Below are positions 19,192 through 28,018 of a DNA stretch of 64,000 nucleotides, in pieces. The stretch is from Flavobacterium aquiphilum. GTDB lineage: Bacteria > Bacteroidota > Bacteroidia > Flavobacteriales > Flavobacteriaceae. The stretch lies in assembly GCF_027111335.1 (NCBI RefSeq), contig NZ_CP114288.1:4216001-4280000 (forward strand). The letters are read 5' to 3'. The first letter of the stretch is position 1, and each line of letters opens with the position of its first letter. The position numbers and the translations under genes were made by a program. The notes beneath the pieces are model-generated. The model saw only the letters and a program-made list of their open reading frames with translations, made no database searches and was not told the origin of the DNA.

Positions 19192-19285
19192 AAATTAGAG
19201 GTTAGAAGTCAGAAGCTGCAAAACAGGTTTTAAATCATGTTTTTCTAATTTCTAACTTCTATTTTCTGACCTCTATCTTTTTTTT
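19192..19285. repeat. Word-repeat dyad after the helicase gene
   Basis: The left arm (ttagaggttagaagtcagaa, 19193-19214) and right arm (about 19240-19275) are imperfect inverted repeats built from the words gaagt, ttctaac and gacctct. A T-run follows (19277-19285). It may serve as the terminator of the helicase transcript. Confidence 0.6.
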
Positions 19286-19370
19286 CGATTGTTAATTTTC
19301 TTATAATTATACTGGAACTACAAAATATTTAATCCCGTTTTACTACTTTTATAAAGTTTTAAATCAGTTT

Positions 19371-20138
19371 ATGAAATATTTTGTAGTTTTTTTATTTTTA
19401 CTCACATCCATAAGTACAGTAGCCCAAACTACTGATATCCCAACAAAAATCACTGGTACTATCATCAGCGACAACTCTGGCACCCCATTAGCTAACGTTA
19501 ACATTATCAACATCAATCAGGTTAACGGAACCACTACAGACAGCAAAGGTAATTTTGAACTTGCCGTTACCCAGAGCGACACCCTACATATAACTCTTCT
19601 TGGTTATGAATCACTACGTGTTCGTGTTACCAATGACTGGATTAAAAATAAAAGAACCACCATCCAGCTTACACAAAAAGCAATTGCTCTTAATGAAGTT
19701 GTAATAAGCCCTTATCATCTTACTGGTTACCTCGAAATTGACTCCAAATTGATTCCTGTAAAAGAAGATTATCGCTATAACATTTCAGGTTTAGGGCAAG
19801 GATACGAAGCCGGACAATACGCTCCAGAAGCATTCGGAAAAGTATTGGGTTCTATATTTAACCCCGCCGACATGCTCTATAATGTCTTTAGTAAAAAGAC
19901 CCAGCAGCTCAAAAAACTAAGGGAGATGCGAAAGGATGACACCGTAAGAAACCTTTTGGAAACCAAATACGACAGAGAAACTATTTCATTGCTTCTAGGC
20001 GTTTCCACCGATGAAATTTCGGAAATTTTAGGGCGTTGCAGTTACTCCGAAGCCTTCATTAAAACAGCCAACGACCTTCAGATCATGGATGCTTTAAGCA
20101 GTTGTTACGAACAATACAAAATTTTGAAGAAAAAATAG
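19371..20138 (+). CDS. CarboxypepD_reg-like domain exported protein
   Basis: 255 residues. A signal peptide (FVVFLFLLTSISTVAQ, 3-18) is followed by a carboxypeptidase regulatory-like domain (about 25-100: ITGTIISDNSGTPLANVNIININQVNGTTTDSKGNFELAV), the same module that opens TonB receptors. The rest (about 110-255) is a helical domain with no TonB plug or barrel. Such stand-alone proteins occur in Bacteroidota envelopes; the role is unknown. Single gene, with the imperfect box TACTTTTA upstream. Confidence 0.8.
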   Translation: MKYFVVFLFLLTSISTVAQTTDIPTKITGTIISDNSGTPLANVNIININQVNGTTTDSKGNFELAVTQSDTLHITLLGYESLRVRVTNDWIKNKRTTIQLTQKAIALNEVVISPYHLTGYLEIDSKLIPVKEDYRYNISGLGQGYEAGQYAPEAFGKVLGSIFNPADMLYNVFSKKTQQLKKLREMRKDDTVRNLLETKYDRETISLLLGVSTDEISEILGRCSYSEAFIKTANDLQIMDALSSCYEQYKILKKK

Positions 20139-20147
20139 CATAATCCA

Positions 20148-20270
20148 AATTTGGGCGTGCCACCATAAAGAAAAGAGACCAAATTATCGCAACGGTGATT
20201 CGGTCCCTTTTCTTTTTGCTGTCAGGCTGTCCGCGCTACTTTGGTAGCCTGCTCCCATCCTTCACGCGGC
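20148..20270. repeat. Bacteroidota intergenic repeat (ttgggcgtgcc ... cacgcggc)
   Basis: The element starts at ttgggcgtgcc, carries a 14-bp hairpin with one mismatch (aaagaaaagagacc at 20167-20180 with ggtcccttttcttt at 20202-20215), then gctgtccgcgctac-ttt-ggtagc with a small stem, and ends in ttcacgcggc. I recognise the frame (gggcgtgcc, tcgggctgtccgc, tcacgcggc) as one that recurs between genes in many Bacteroidota genomes, with a variable central hairpin. It lies between two convergent genes. Confidence 0.65.
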
Positions 20271-20307
20271 ATTCTGCATTACAACAAGATTAATATAAAT
20301 TCACAAA

Positions 20308-20964
20308 TTAAAATTCATTATAATACCTTTCTTCAATTCTCTTGATATCCTTAATAGACTTCTTCGCCCAATCCAATCTTTTCTCCAGAATTTCTTCCTC
20401 CGTTAATTGCCAATTAGCATCAGAATTACGCAATCGATTAGTCAAATTCTGAATAACAATTGCTGCCGAAACCGAGATATTCAAACTCTCCGTAAATCCA
20501 ACCATAGGAATTTTAAGGAAGCCATCTGCTTTTTTAATAATCTCATCAGACAATCCTTCTCTTTCGGTACCAAAAAATAAAGCACTTGGTTTCGATATAT
20601 CAAAGTCCTCCAGCAAACAGTCATTGGCATGAGGTGTTGTTGCTATGATTTGGTATCCCCTATTCTTTAAAGTATCTAAACAATTGGCAGCACTATCATA
20701 AGCAGAAATATCAACCCATTTCTGAGCGCCCATCGCAATTTCTTTATCAATTTGTTTACCAAAACGTTCCTCAATCACATGCAGTTCCTGAACACCAAAA
20801 ACCTCACAACTGCGCATCACCGCACTCGCATTATGCATCTGAAAAACGTCCTCAACAGCAACCGTAAAATGTTTTGTTCTATTTTTTAATACTCTCAAAA
20901 AACTTTCTTTTCTGTTTTCGGTCAAAAACCCTTCAAGATAATTAAGGTAATCCAAATCAATCAT
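20308..20964 (-). CDS. TrmH/SpoU-family RNA 2'-O-methyltransferase
   Basis: 218 residues from ATG 20964. It has the SPOUT trefoil-knot motifs of the TrmH group: motif 1 NASAVMRSCEVFGV, motif 2 ALFFGTEREGLSDE, motif 3 IPMVGFTESLNISVSAAIVI. With the N-terminal helices and the C-terminal WQLTEEEILEKRLDWAKKSIKDIKRIEERYY, it resembles tRNA Gm18 methylase, which methylates the ribose of tRNA. The upstream TTG at 20985 overlaps a TATTTTTG box (20983-20990), so the ATG at 20964 is preferred. Confidence 0.9.
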   Translation of the reverse strand: MIDLDYLNYLEGFLTENRKESFLRVLKNRTKHFTVAVEDVFQMHNASAVMRSCEVFGVQELHVIEERFGKQIDKEIAMGAQKWVDISAYDSAANCLDTLKNRGYQIIATTPHANDCLLEDFDISKPSALFFGTEREGLSDEIIKKADGFLKIPMVGFTESLNISVSAAIVIQNLTNRLRNSDANWQLTEEEILEKRLDWAKKSIKDIKRIEERYYNEF

Positions 20965-20982
20965 TACTAAATATTTTTTTGG

Positions 20983-20990
20983 CAAAAATA
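20983..20990 (-). promoter_or_regulatory. -7 promoter box for the TrmH-family gene
   Basis: TATTTTTG on the minus strand, matching TAnnTTTG, 18 nt before the ATG at 20964. Confidence 0.5.
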
Positions 20991-21021
20991 CTAAACTTAG
21001 AACAAAATCTTTCTACTTATC

Positions 21022-21084
21022 CGCAAGGCAAGCAAAGGATGCCCTAGGCTTTGTGTCCTTTGCGTAATTCTTTGCGAGCCTTGC
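21022..21084. repeat. Word-repeat dyad (ccgcaaggc ... gccttgcgg)
   Basis: The left part ccgcaaggc (21021-21029) and the right part gccttgcgg pair perfectly; the inside carries gcaaagga and tcctttgcg as a second nested stem. It resembles the other word dyads in this window and lies upstream of the sirtuin gene. Confidence 0.6.
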
Positions 21085-21177
21085 GGTTAAATCTTTACTA
21101 CAATTTTATAAGTGCCGAATATAAAATTTCTGGAAATTTGTGTAATTTGTGTCTCATTACTTCAATCAAAATAGAAC

Positions 21178-21870
21178 ATGAAAAAGAAACTAGTGGTTCT
21201 CACCGGTGCCGGAATCAGTGCCGAAAGCGGAATCAAAACCTTTCGTGACAGTGACGGTTTATGGGAAGGACATAACGTATTGGACGTAGCAACTCCCGAT
21301 GGTTGGCATAAAAACCCAGCTTTGGTTCTTGATTTTTACAACCAAAGACGCAAACAATTAAAAGAGGTACAACCCAATTTAGGTCATCAGATTTTAGCCG
21401 AATTAGAAGCCGATTTTGACGTTTATATCATTACCCAAAATGTAGACGATTTACACGAACGCGCCGGAAGTTCAAACATCACACATTTACATGGTCAATT
21501 ATTAAAAGTAAGAAGTTCCAAAAATAAAAATTACATTCTGGACTGGCACGATGACTTAAATTTTGGAGATGTTGACCAGCAAGGAAACCAACTTCGTCCT
21601 CATATCGTTTGGTTCGGAGAGGAAGTTCCTGCCCTTGAAGAAGCCATCACAATTACCGAACAAGCCGATTATTTTGCGGTTATCGGCACTTCTTTACAAG
21701 TGTATCCGGCAGCAGGATTAATCGATTTCACCAAGAAAGAAACGCCAATTTATTATATCGATCCTAAGCCAATAAAAATCCCAAACCTTAGAAACCCTCT
21801 TGAAGTGATTCCAAATGTTGCTTCGGAAGGGGTTCGCATTTTAAAGGAAAAACTACATTCTAATCGATAA
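21178..21870 (+). CDS. NAD-dependent sirtuin deacylase without the zinc cysteines
   Basis: 230 residues. The NAD-binding GAGISAESG is at 10-18, TQNVDDLH at 86-93 and the catalytic His in LHG at 105. The YxxR pair of class III (desuccinylase/SIRT5-like) sirtuins is present as Tyr54-Arg57 (FYNQRR). The zinc module, normally two Cys pairs, has no cysteine at all; the whole protein has none, yet the surrounding sequence (LLKVRSS, LDWHDDL, LRPHIVWFGE) aligns with CobB. It therefore looks like a folded CobB-type enzyme that gave up zinc. The gene overlaps the convergent Kir gene by 11 bp. Confidence 0.9.
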   Translation: MKKKLVVLTGAGISAESGIKTFRDSDGLWEGHNVLDVATPDGWHKNPALVLDFYNQRRKQLKEVQPNLGHQILAELEADFDVYIITQNVDDLHERAGSSNITHLHGQLLKVRSSKNKNYILDWHDDLNFGDVDQQGNQLRPHIVWFGEEVPALEEAITITEQADYFAVIGTSLQVYPAAGLIDFTKKETPIYYIDPKPIKIPNLRNPLEVIPNVASEGVRILKEKLHSNR

Positions 21871-22822
21871 CAACTCTGTCAAAAGTATTCAGCAAACTCA
21901 AATCCAAAACAGTGCTGTGATGATTTTCACTTTGTGAATACATCGGCTGGAATTTGGCACCATAAACTACTTCCTCAAAAGTATAGGATGTCCGTGTTGC
22001 AACTGTAGTGCTGAACATATCATCAAATGTTTTGATGATTACTATAATTTCCCCCGTTATCGATTCATAATCTGATGCCGTCAATCCATAAAGGGGGCTT
22101 TCGCTTGTTATGGGATGAACCAAAGTCCAACTCAGAGCCAATGAATTTATTTTTTGATACTCCAAATCCAAAGTATAAAACCTATTCGTCATAACCCCGT
22201 TCTCTTCCATCTGCATTCCGAGCGTTACATTGACTTCAGCATCTATATAATTGGTATTTTTATAGGGAGCGAGCCTAAACATCAGTGCCTTTCCATTATT
22301 GAAAGGCGCAATAATTGCATTCTTTGAAAACTTTAGAAAAATATCCGGTTTGCTGAATCTCCCGAAAAACAAACCGGTCGCAATAGCAAAACTCAAGAGT
22401 CCCATCAAAGCTTCGGCAGAAGACAAAGCACTTGTGTAAAAACCCGTCGGACTGATGTGCCCATAACCCACTGTCGTAAATGTCTGGGCACTAAAAAAAT
22501 AAGCCTGCCCAAACTGTACCCATGCCTCATCAGTCGCTTGAATCCCATTGAGATGTTCAATCCCAATCCCAAAATACAGCAACGCAAACACAAAATTTAT
22601 GCCGATGTAAAACAGCAGTAGAATCAAAAGAAACTTCCATGAAGGCATATCCAGCATGGTGTGATACCAACTAATCCTATCAAAAATCCCAACACCTTTT
22701 TTAACTGCATTCACTGATCCGTCCTTATTGATGAAGCGACCACCATAACTCGATGAACTGGTTCCAAATCCAGTATTGATAAGTGATTTTGCTTTTAAAT
22801 TCAGCCGATTAAACATTGCCAT
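21860..22822 (-). CDS. Inward-rectifier potassium channel (KirBac family)
   Basis: 320 residues. The first membrane helix is at about 62-85, the selectivity filter TTVGYG at 116-121, the second helix at about 132-156. A C-terminal cytoplasmic beta-sandwich domain follows (KALMFRLAPYKNTNYIDAEVNVTLGM), as in KirBac channels. The N-terminal slide helix region IFDRISWYHTMLDMPSW is present. It conducts K+ across the inner membrane and is probably gated by lipid or ligand. Its 3' end overlaps the convergent sirtuin gene by 11 bp. Confidence 0.93.
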   Translation of the reverse strand: MAMFNRLNLKAKSLINTGFGTSSSSYGGRFINKDGSVNAVKKGVGIFDRISWYHTMLDMPSWKFLLILLLFYIGINFVFALLYFGIGIEHLNGIQATDEAWVQFGQAYFFSAQTFTTVGYGHISPTGFYTSALSSAEALMGLLSFAIATGLFFGRFSKPDIFLKFSKNAIIAPFNNGKALMFRLAPYKNTNYIDAEVNVTLGMQMEENGVMTNRFYTLDLEYQKINSLALSWTLVHPITSESPLYGLTASDYESITGEIIVIIKTFDDMFSTTVATRTSYTFEEVVYGAKFQPMYSQSENHHSTVLDLSLLNTFDRVVID

Positions 22823-23018
22823 AATCCAATTTCCTATTTAATCGCAAATTAGACAATAAATTCTACAATACAATACCGTGAATTTCAATTTCATTTTTGA
22901 CAAAAAACAAGGATTGAACACTGAATTTATTAACATAAAAAGTTAGAAAATAATTCCAAACAGAAAACAGTTTACAAGAAAAAAATAAATTATTTTTATA
23001 ATCTAAATCTTAACCAAT

Positions 23019-24929
23019 ATGAACTTTTTTCTTACTAACTGGTGGATATTATTAATTGTTTTATCCCTGCTCTTTTACAAATTTGTTTTACGTGTATTCT
23101 TTGGAATGGTAATTGTTCCTGAAGATCGAATTGGTCTTGTAACCAAAAAATTCGTGCTCTTTGGAGCCGCAAAATCATTGCCTGACGGCAGAATTATCGC
23201 CACCAAAGGCGAAGCCGGTTTTCAGGCAAAAACCCTTGCCCCAGGATTGTATTGGGGAATGTGGCCTTGGCAATATTCAGTAAACATGACTCCGTTTACA
23301 ATCATTCCTGAAGGAAATGTTGGGCTGGTATTAAGTAAAGACGGAGCCGAAATCCCTACAGGACGCATTCTTGCTCAAAAAGTAAACTCCGATAATTTTC
23401 AAGATGCAACAATGTTTCTTGACAATGGCGGGCAAAAAGGGCGTCAATCGGCATTTATTACAACAGGTTCTTACCGTATTAATACTTTTTTGTTTGAAGT
23501 AGTGGTGGCACCACAAGTAGTTATTTCCGAAAATATGGTCGGAATTGTGACCGCCATGGATGGAGAGCCAATTCCTATCGGGCAAATTGCCGGTAAATTT
23601 GTTGACAACCACAATAACTTTCAGGATTTTGACCAATTCTTGAAAAATGGAGGAAACCGTGGACTGCAACCACAGGTAATGCTTGCTGGTTCTTATTACA
23701 TCAACTCTTGGGCAATCCAGATTGAACAGACTCCAATGACCGATGTGCCTATAGGATATGTTGGAGTGGTAATTTCATATATTGGGGAAGACGGTCAGGA
23801 TGTAACCGGAGATAATTTCAAACATGGAAATATTGTTTCAAAAGGACAACGTGGCGTTTGGATGGAGCCTTTTGGTCCCGGTAAATATGCCCTTAACAAA
23901 TACACCACCAAATTAGAACCGGTTCCAACCACCAACTTGGTATTAAACTGGGCCGATGCCAGAAGTGAATCCCACAACTTGGACAAAAACCTTTCTACCA
24001 TTACAGTTCGTTCCAAAGACGGTTTCCCTTTCAATCTGGATGTTTCGCAAATTATCCACGTTCCTGCGAATGAAGCTCCAAAAGTAATTGCTCGTTTTGG
24101 AAGTATGAACAATCTGGTTTCTCAGGTTTTAGAACCTACCATTGGAAATTATTTCAGAAACTCAGCTCAGGAAAGTGATGTAATTTCGTTCCTTTCGACC
24201 AGAAAAGAGCGTCAGGAATCGGCCAAAAACCATATCAAAATAGTCTTGGACGAATACAACGTTAATGCTGTTGACACTTTAATTGGAGATATTGTACCAC
24301 CAGAATCCTTGATGAAAACATTGACGGATAGAAAAATTGCAGAAGAAGAGCAAAAAACCTATCAGACTCAGAAAATGGCTCAAGAACAACGTCAGGGAAT
24401 GGAAAAAGAAACTGCAATTGCCGACATGCAAAAGGAAATTGTTAGGGCTTCCCAAAGTGTTGAAATCGCGCAACGTACTGCCGATGCCACAGTTAAAAAA
24501 GCGGAAGGAGATGCAACCAGTTTAAAACTGAACGTAAACGCCGAAGCCGAAGCAACAAAAATGCGTGCCAATGCCGAAGCAGAAGCGACAAAAGCAAGAG
24601 CAGGCGCGCAAGCCGAAGCAACCAAACTTAACGCCAGTGCCGAAGCCGAAAAAATCTCTAAAACAGGTCTCGCTGAAGCGGAAAAAATTATGGCTATTGG
24701 TAAATCGACTGCCGAGGCATACCAACTTCAGGTCTCTGCGATGGGCGGCGATAACTTTACGAAATACAAAATCACCGAAGAAATTGGTAAAGGAAAAATC
24801 AAAATTATCCCTGAAGTCCTTATTTCTGGAAACAACGGTACTGATGGCTCTATGAGTGGACTGCTAGGTCTAAAACTTATGGAAATGATGGACACCAACA
24901 ACAAAGAGACTCCTAAAAAGGGAGAATAG
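23019..24929 (+). CDS. SPFH/flotillin-family membrane protein
   Basis: 636 residues. An N-terminal hydrophobic hairpin (about 6-32, WWILLIVLSLLFYKFVLRVFFGMVIV) is followed by repeated SPFH-like modules (PEDRIGLVTKK, PEGNVGLVLSK, SENMVGIVTAM, PIGYVGVVISY), the PHB domain proper (about 310-430), and a long alanine/glutamate-rich coiled coil (about 440-590) containing AEAEATK-type repeats of 7-8 residues. This is the layout of flotillin-type scaffolds that organise membrane microdomains. It has no NfeD partner nearby. It is a single gene followed by a large hairpin. Confidence 0.88.
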   Translation: MNFFLTNWWILLIVLSLLFYKFVLRVFFGMVIVPEDRIGLVTKKFVLFGAAKSLPDGRIIATKGEAGFQAKTLAPGLYWGMWPWQYSVNMTPFTIIPEGNVGLVLSKDGAEIPTGRILAQKVNSDNFQDATMFLDNGGQKGRQSAFITTGSYRINTFLFEVVVAPQVVISENMVGIVTAMDGEPIPIGQIAGKFVDNHNNFQDFDQFLKNGGNRGLQPQVMLAGSYYINSWAIQIEQTPMTDVPIGYVGVVISYIGEDGQDVTGDNFKHGNIVSKGQRGVWMEPFGPGKYALNKYTTKLEPVPTTNLVLNWADARSESHNLDKNLSTITVRSKDGFPFNLDVSQIIHVPANEAPKVIARFGSMNNLVSQVLEPTIGNYFRNSAQESDVISFLSTRKERQESAKNHIKIVLDEYNVNAVDTLIGDIVPPESLMKTLTDRKIAEEEQKTYQTQKMAQEQRQGMEKETAIADMQKEIVRASQSVEIAQRTADATVKKAEGDATSLKLNVNAEAEATKMRANAEAEATKARAGAQAEATKLNASAEAEKISKTGLAEAEKIMAIGKSTAEAYQLQVSAMGGDNFTKYKITEEIGKGKIKIIPEVLISGNNGTDGSMSGLLGLKLMEMMDTNNKETPKKGE

Positions 24930-24956
24930 ACATGTAAACAAAAATATTTAACCTTT

Positions 24957-25024
24957 AATCTGCGAAAATCTATCAAATCTGCGTGCTAATTTTTTCACGC
25001 AGATTCGGCAGATTTTCGCAGATT
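24957..25024. terminator. Two-tier word hairpin after the SPFH gene
   Basis: Outer arms 24957-24971 and 25010-25024 pair perfectly over 15 bp; inner arms 24976-24985 and 24996-25005 pair over 10 bp. All four arms contain the word aatctgcg or its complement, so the hairpin is also a set of direct repeats. A T-run follows, so it can end transcription. Confidence 0.7.
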
Positions 25025-25063
25025 TTTTTATTGCCTGTAAAAAAAAGCAGAAAAGTTGATTTT

Positions 25064-25180
25064 TAGCCCCGATGATAGTGAAAATCCTTGTGAACCGTCT
25101 CGTCCCAAAAGACGAGAGGTTCACAAGATTGTAACGGACAGCGGGAGGAATCGTTCAAAAAAGAGCAAATGTTCTGCTCC
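25064..25180 (+). repeat. Hairpin repeat family, copy A
   Basis: It begins tagccccgat, then agtgaaaatcc, a perfect 9-bp stem (25088-25096 with 25118-25126) topped by a 7-bp stem, then gattgtaacggacagcggga and an end tgttctgctcc. The flanks match the copies at 38091-38297, 39791-39893, 49890-50031 and 56328-56454; the hairpin sequence does not, but stays paired. Confidence 0.75.
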
Positions 25181-25227
25181 AAAAAAGTATCCCAAAAAGC
25201 GTTTTAACAATCTGCTTTAAAAATGTT

Positions 25228-25235
25228 TATATTTG
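25228..25235 (+). promoter_or_regulatory. -7 promoter box for pepT
   Basis: TATATTTG, matching TAnnTTTG, 16 nt before the pepT ATG. Confidence 0.55.
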
Positions 25236-25251
25236 CCCAAAAAGAAATACC

Positions 25252-26526
25252 ATGCAACATATAATTGATCGTTTTGTAAGCTATGTAACCATCGACACAG
25301 AGTCGGATCCAGGTTCAAATACCACCCCAAGTACAGCCAAACAATGGGATCTCGCCAATAAACTAGTCGAAGAATTAAAGGCCATAGGCTTACAAGATGT
25401 CACAATAGACGACAAAGCCTATATCATGGCAACGCTTCCAAGTAATGTAGATCATGAAGTACCTACTATTGGATTTATTTCTCATTTTGACACTACTCCG
25501 GATTTTACAGGAGCCAATGTAAAACCACAAATCATTCCTGATTATGACGGTAAAGACATTATCCTGAATGCCGAACAAAATATTGTCCTCTCCCCTTCTT
25601 ATTTCAAAGATTTATTACAATACAAAGGACAAACATTAATCACCACCGACGGAACAACCTTACTAGGCGCCGATGACAAAGCGGGAATTACTGAAATTGT
25701 TACTGCAATGGAATTCCTGATCAACAATCCTGAAATCAAACACGGAAAAATTAGAATAGCCTTTACTCCTGATGAGGAGATTGGCCGCGGTGCGCATCAT
25801 TTTGATGTGGAAAAATTTGGAGCCGAATGGGCTTATACCATGGACGGAAGTCAGGTTGGTGAATTGGAATATGAAAATTTCAATGCAGCCGGTGCCAAAA
25901 TTATCTTCAAAGGAAAAAGCGTACATCCCGGATATGCCAAAGGTAAGATGATCAATTCCATGCTTATTGCGAATGATTTCATCAACGAATTACCTAAGGA
26001 CGAAACTCCCCAGGAAACTAGAGGTTATCAAGGCTTTTTTCATATTCATCACCTTTCGGGAAGTATTGAAGAAACCGTTTTAGAACTAATCATTCGTGAT
26101 CACAATAAATTCAAATTTGAAAAGCGAAAAGCCTTAATTGACAAAATCGCCAAAAAATTCAACAAGAAATTTGCAAAACAATTTGGTGAAGACATCGTAA
26201 TTACCGAGGTAAAAGACCAATATTACAATATGAAAGAAAAGGTTCTTCCTGTAAAACATATTGTTTTTATTGCTGAAAAAGCGATGAGAGAATTGGGTAT
26301 AAAACCTATTATAAAACCCATCAGAGGTGGAACTGACGGGTGTCAATTATCTTACAAAGGTTTACCTTGTCCAAATATCTTTGCCGGTGGTCACAATTTC
26401 CACGGAAAATACGAATATGTTCCTGTAGAAAGCATGCAAAAAGCGGTAAATGTAATCGTAAAAATTGCAGAATTGACCGCTGAAGGTGCCTATCAGAAAA
26501 AAGAAACTGCGTCCAAAAAAAGTTAA
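25252..26526 (+). CDS. pepT: Peptidase T (tripeptide aminopeptidase)
   Basis: 424 residues, close to the E. coli PepT length. M20-family metal ligands are visible in order: [29 protein letters not shown], and near the end [13 protein letters not shown]; the dimerisation region contains [19 protein letters not shown]. It is a cytoplasmic di-zinc exopeptidase that removes the N-terminal residue from tripeptides. The next gene begins 13 bp after its stop. Confidence 0.95.
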   Translation: MQHIIDRFVSYVTIDTESDPGSNTTPSTAKQWDLANKLVEELKAIGLQDVTIDDKAYIMATLPSNVDHEVPTIGFISHFDTTPDFTGANVKPQIIPDYDGKDIILNAEQNIVLSPSYFKDLLQYKGQTLITTDGTTLLGADDKAGITEIVTAMEFLINNPEIKHGKIRIAFTPDEEIGRGAHHFDVEKFGAEWAYTMDGSQVGELEYENFNAAGAKIIFKGKSVHPGYAKGKMINSMLIANDFINELPKDETPQETRGYQGFFHIHHLSGSIEETVLELIIRDHNKFKFEKRKALIDKIAKKFNKKFAKQFGEDIVITEVKDQYYNMKEKVLPVKHIVFIAEKAMRELGIKPIIKPIRGGTDGCQLSYKGLPCPNIFAGGHNFHGKYEYVPVESMQKAVNVIVKIAELTAEGAYQKKETASKKS

Positions 26527-26539
26527 AACATATTTTTCG

Positions 26540-27106
26540 ATGACTAACAACGAGGAATGGGAAACTGAATTGGAGCTTTTAAAAGCTATCATTGCTAAAA
26601 CAGAATTGGTCGAAACTAATAAATGGGGCGGTTGCGTGTATGTAGATAGCAATAACAGAAATGTGATTGGTGTTGGTGGATTCAAGAAATTCTTTACGCT
26701 TTGGTTTTTTAATGGCGCCTTTTTAAAAGACGAGAAGAAACATTTAATTAATGCCAATGAAGGTGTAACCAAATCATTAAGACAATGGCGTTTTACATCC
26801 AAAGATGAAATCAACGAAAAAGAGATTTTACCCTATATCCAAGAAGCTATAGACAATGAAAAGCTAGGAAAAACAACCAAGCCTGAAAAAACAAAATCGG
26901 AAATTATTATTCCGTCTTTATTGCAGAATGAATTAGACATTGATGACCAACTAAAAGATGCCTTCTTGAACTTCAGCCTATACAAACAAAAGGAGTTTAT
27001 TGAATATATAGAAACAGCAAAACGAGAAGAAACCAAAATCTCGAGAATCAAAAAAATAAAACCAATGATATTAGATAACATTGGCCTCAACGATAAATAC
27101 AGATAA
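26540..27106 (+). CDS. YdeI/OmpD-associated (DUF1801-type) family protein
   Basis: 188 residues from ATG 26540. The N-terminal DUF1801-like domain (about 1-105) has WGGCVYVDSNNRNVIGVGGFKKFFTLWFFNGAFLKD and ends in KSLRQWRF; the C-terminal helical part (about 130-185: ALKDAFLNFSLYKQKEFIEYIETAKREETKISRIKKI-like) is the YdeI/OmpD-associated helical module. These are small cytosolic proteins of unsettled function. It is probably read from the pepT transcript. A longer frame overlapping pepT is possible but not needed. A perfect terminator follows. Confidence 0.82.
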   Translation: MTNNEEWETELELLKAIIAKTELVETNKWGGCVYVDSNNRNVIGVGGFKKFFTLWFFNGAFLKDEKKHLINANEGVTKSLRQWRFTSKDEINEKEILPYIQEAIDNEKLGKTTKPEKTKSEIIIPSLLQNELDIDDQLKDAFLNFSLYKQKEFIEYIETAKREETKISRIKKIKPMILDNIGLNDKYR

Positions 27107-27128
27107 CTAAGAAATATCTAACTCATAA

Positions 27129-27172
27129 AAATCTCAAATTTCAGCTTATCGAAATTTGAGATTTTTTTTATT
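27129..27172 (+). terminator. Intrinsic terminator after the pepT unit
   Basis: Perfect 14-bp arms at 27129-27142 and 27151-27164, 8-nt loop, then a T-run. Confidence 0.85.
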
Positions 27173-27257
27173 CAAAAAATTAAAACCATTACCTGCAGCC
27201 CTTCTTCTTTTATCAAAAACCACTAAAATCTTAACATTAAGGCTTTTAATTATTCAT

Positions 27258-27265
27258 TATATTTG
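27258..27265 (+). promoter_or_regulatory. -7 promoter box for the Lys/Ala-rich protein
   Basis: TATATTTG, matching TAnnTTTG, giving a leader of about 100 nt before the ATG at 27370. Confidence 0.5.
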
Positions 27266-27369
27266 TTAATACAAACGCAACAATTAATTAATATTAAATT
27301 CCATTAAAGGTTGCCTTTATACGTTCTTACTAACTACAAAACAATTAATAACTCATTAATACAAGTATT

Positions 27370-27930
27370 ATGATAGAAAAAGAAGCCGAAAAAACAACTT
27401 CTGATAATTCAGTCAGTCCTGATCCAGTAAATAATCAAAAACCTGAAGCAGTCAAGCCAGCAGCTCCAAAACCAAGAGCACCAAGAACCACCGCCGCGAG
27501 AACAACAAGTACAGCAAAACCGACGGCTGCTAAGCCCGTTGTCTCTAAACCTGCAGTTGCTAGCACTGCGACCGTAAAATCAGTCACTACAAAACCAAGA
27601 GCTTCCAGAGCAACAACAGCAAGACCTAGCAGAGCCAAAGTTACTGCTCCATCAACTGAAACAAAAACTGAAACCAAAGCTATCGCAGAGGTAGAAACAG
27701 CAGTTGTAGTTCCTCAAGAGGAAGAAAAAAAGAAAAAAAAATCTAAAACAAAAGACAAAGTGAAAGAAAAAGAGAAATCCAAAAAAGCCAAGGCCAAAGA
27801 AAAAGCTAAGAAAAAAGCAAAAAAGGCTAAAAAGGCCAAAAAAGAAAAAGCTAAAAAAGCAAAGCTAAAAGCTAAACTCAAAGAGAAAAAAGCTAAAGCT
27901 AAAAAAGCCAAAAAGAGCAAGAAAAAATAA
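27370..27930 (+). CDS. Lys/Ala/Pro-rich histone H1-like low-complexity protein
   Basis: 186 residues. Residues about 20-100 are rich in Ala, Pro, Thr and Arg (KPAAPKPRAPRTTAARTTS and similar), and about 115-186 are nearly all Lys, Ala and Glu, with many KAKK/AKKAK units. No globular domain is seen. The make-up resembles the C-terminal tails of eukaryotic H1 and of bacterial HU-tail and AlgP-type proteins that bind and compact DNA, so nucleoid binding is a reasonable guess, but RNA or anion binding is also possible. It has its own promoter and terminator, so it is probably expressed strongly. Confidence 0.75.
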   Translation: MIEKEAEKTTSDNSVSPDPVNNQKPEAVKPAAPKPRAPRTTAARTTSTAKPTAAKPVVSKPAVASTATVKSVTTKPRASRATTARPSRAKVTAPSTETKTETKAIAEVETAVVVPQEEEKKKKKSKTKDKVKEKEKSKKAKAKEKAKKKAKKAKKAKKEKAKKAKLKAKLKEKKAKAKKAKKSKKK

Positions 27931-27946
27931 AAACTGTTTGCTGAAA

Positions 27947-27992
27947 AAATCCCAAATTCCAATTAGAAAATCGGAATTTGGGATTTTTTTTT
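27947..27992. terminator. Intrinsic terminator between convergent genes
   Basis: Perfect 14-bp arms at 27947-27960 and 27973-27986 with a T-run on the plus side and an A-run before the stem, so it can serve both the Lys-rich gene and yajC. Confidence 0.85.
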
Positions 27993-28018
27993 ACACCAAT
28001 CGGTGTGAGCTTCTATAA

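Noticed and set aside
24392..24725. Ala- and Cys-rich frames inside the SPFH coiled-coil region
   Set aside because: They follow from the AEAEATK-type codon repeats in other frames.
27435..27962. Two hydrophobic minus-strand frames opposite the Lys-rich gene
   Set aside because: They are the complement of Lys/Ala codons, giving Phe/Leu/Ala runs; the plus frame has the promoter and start.
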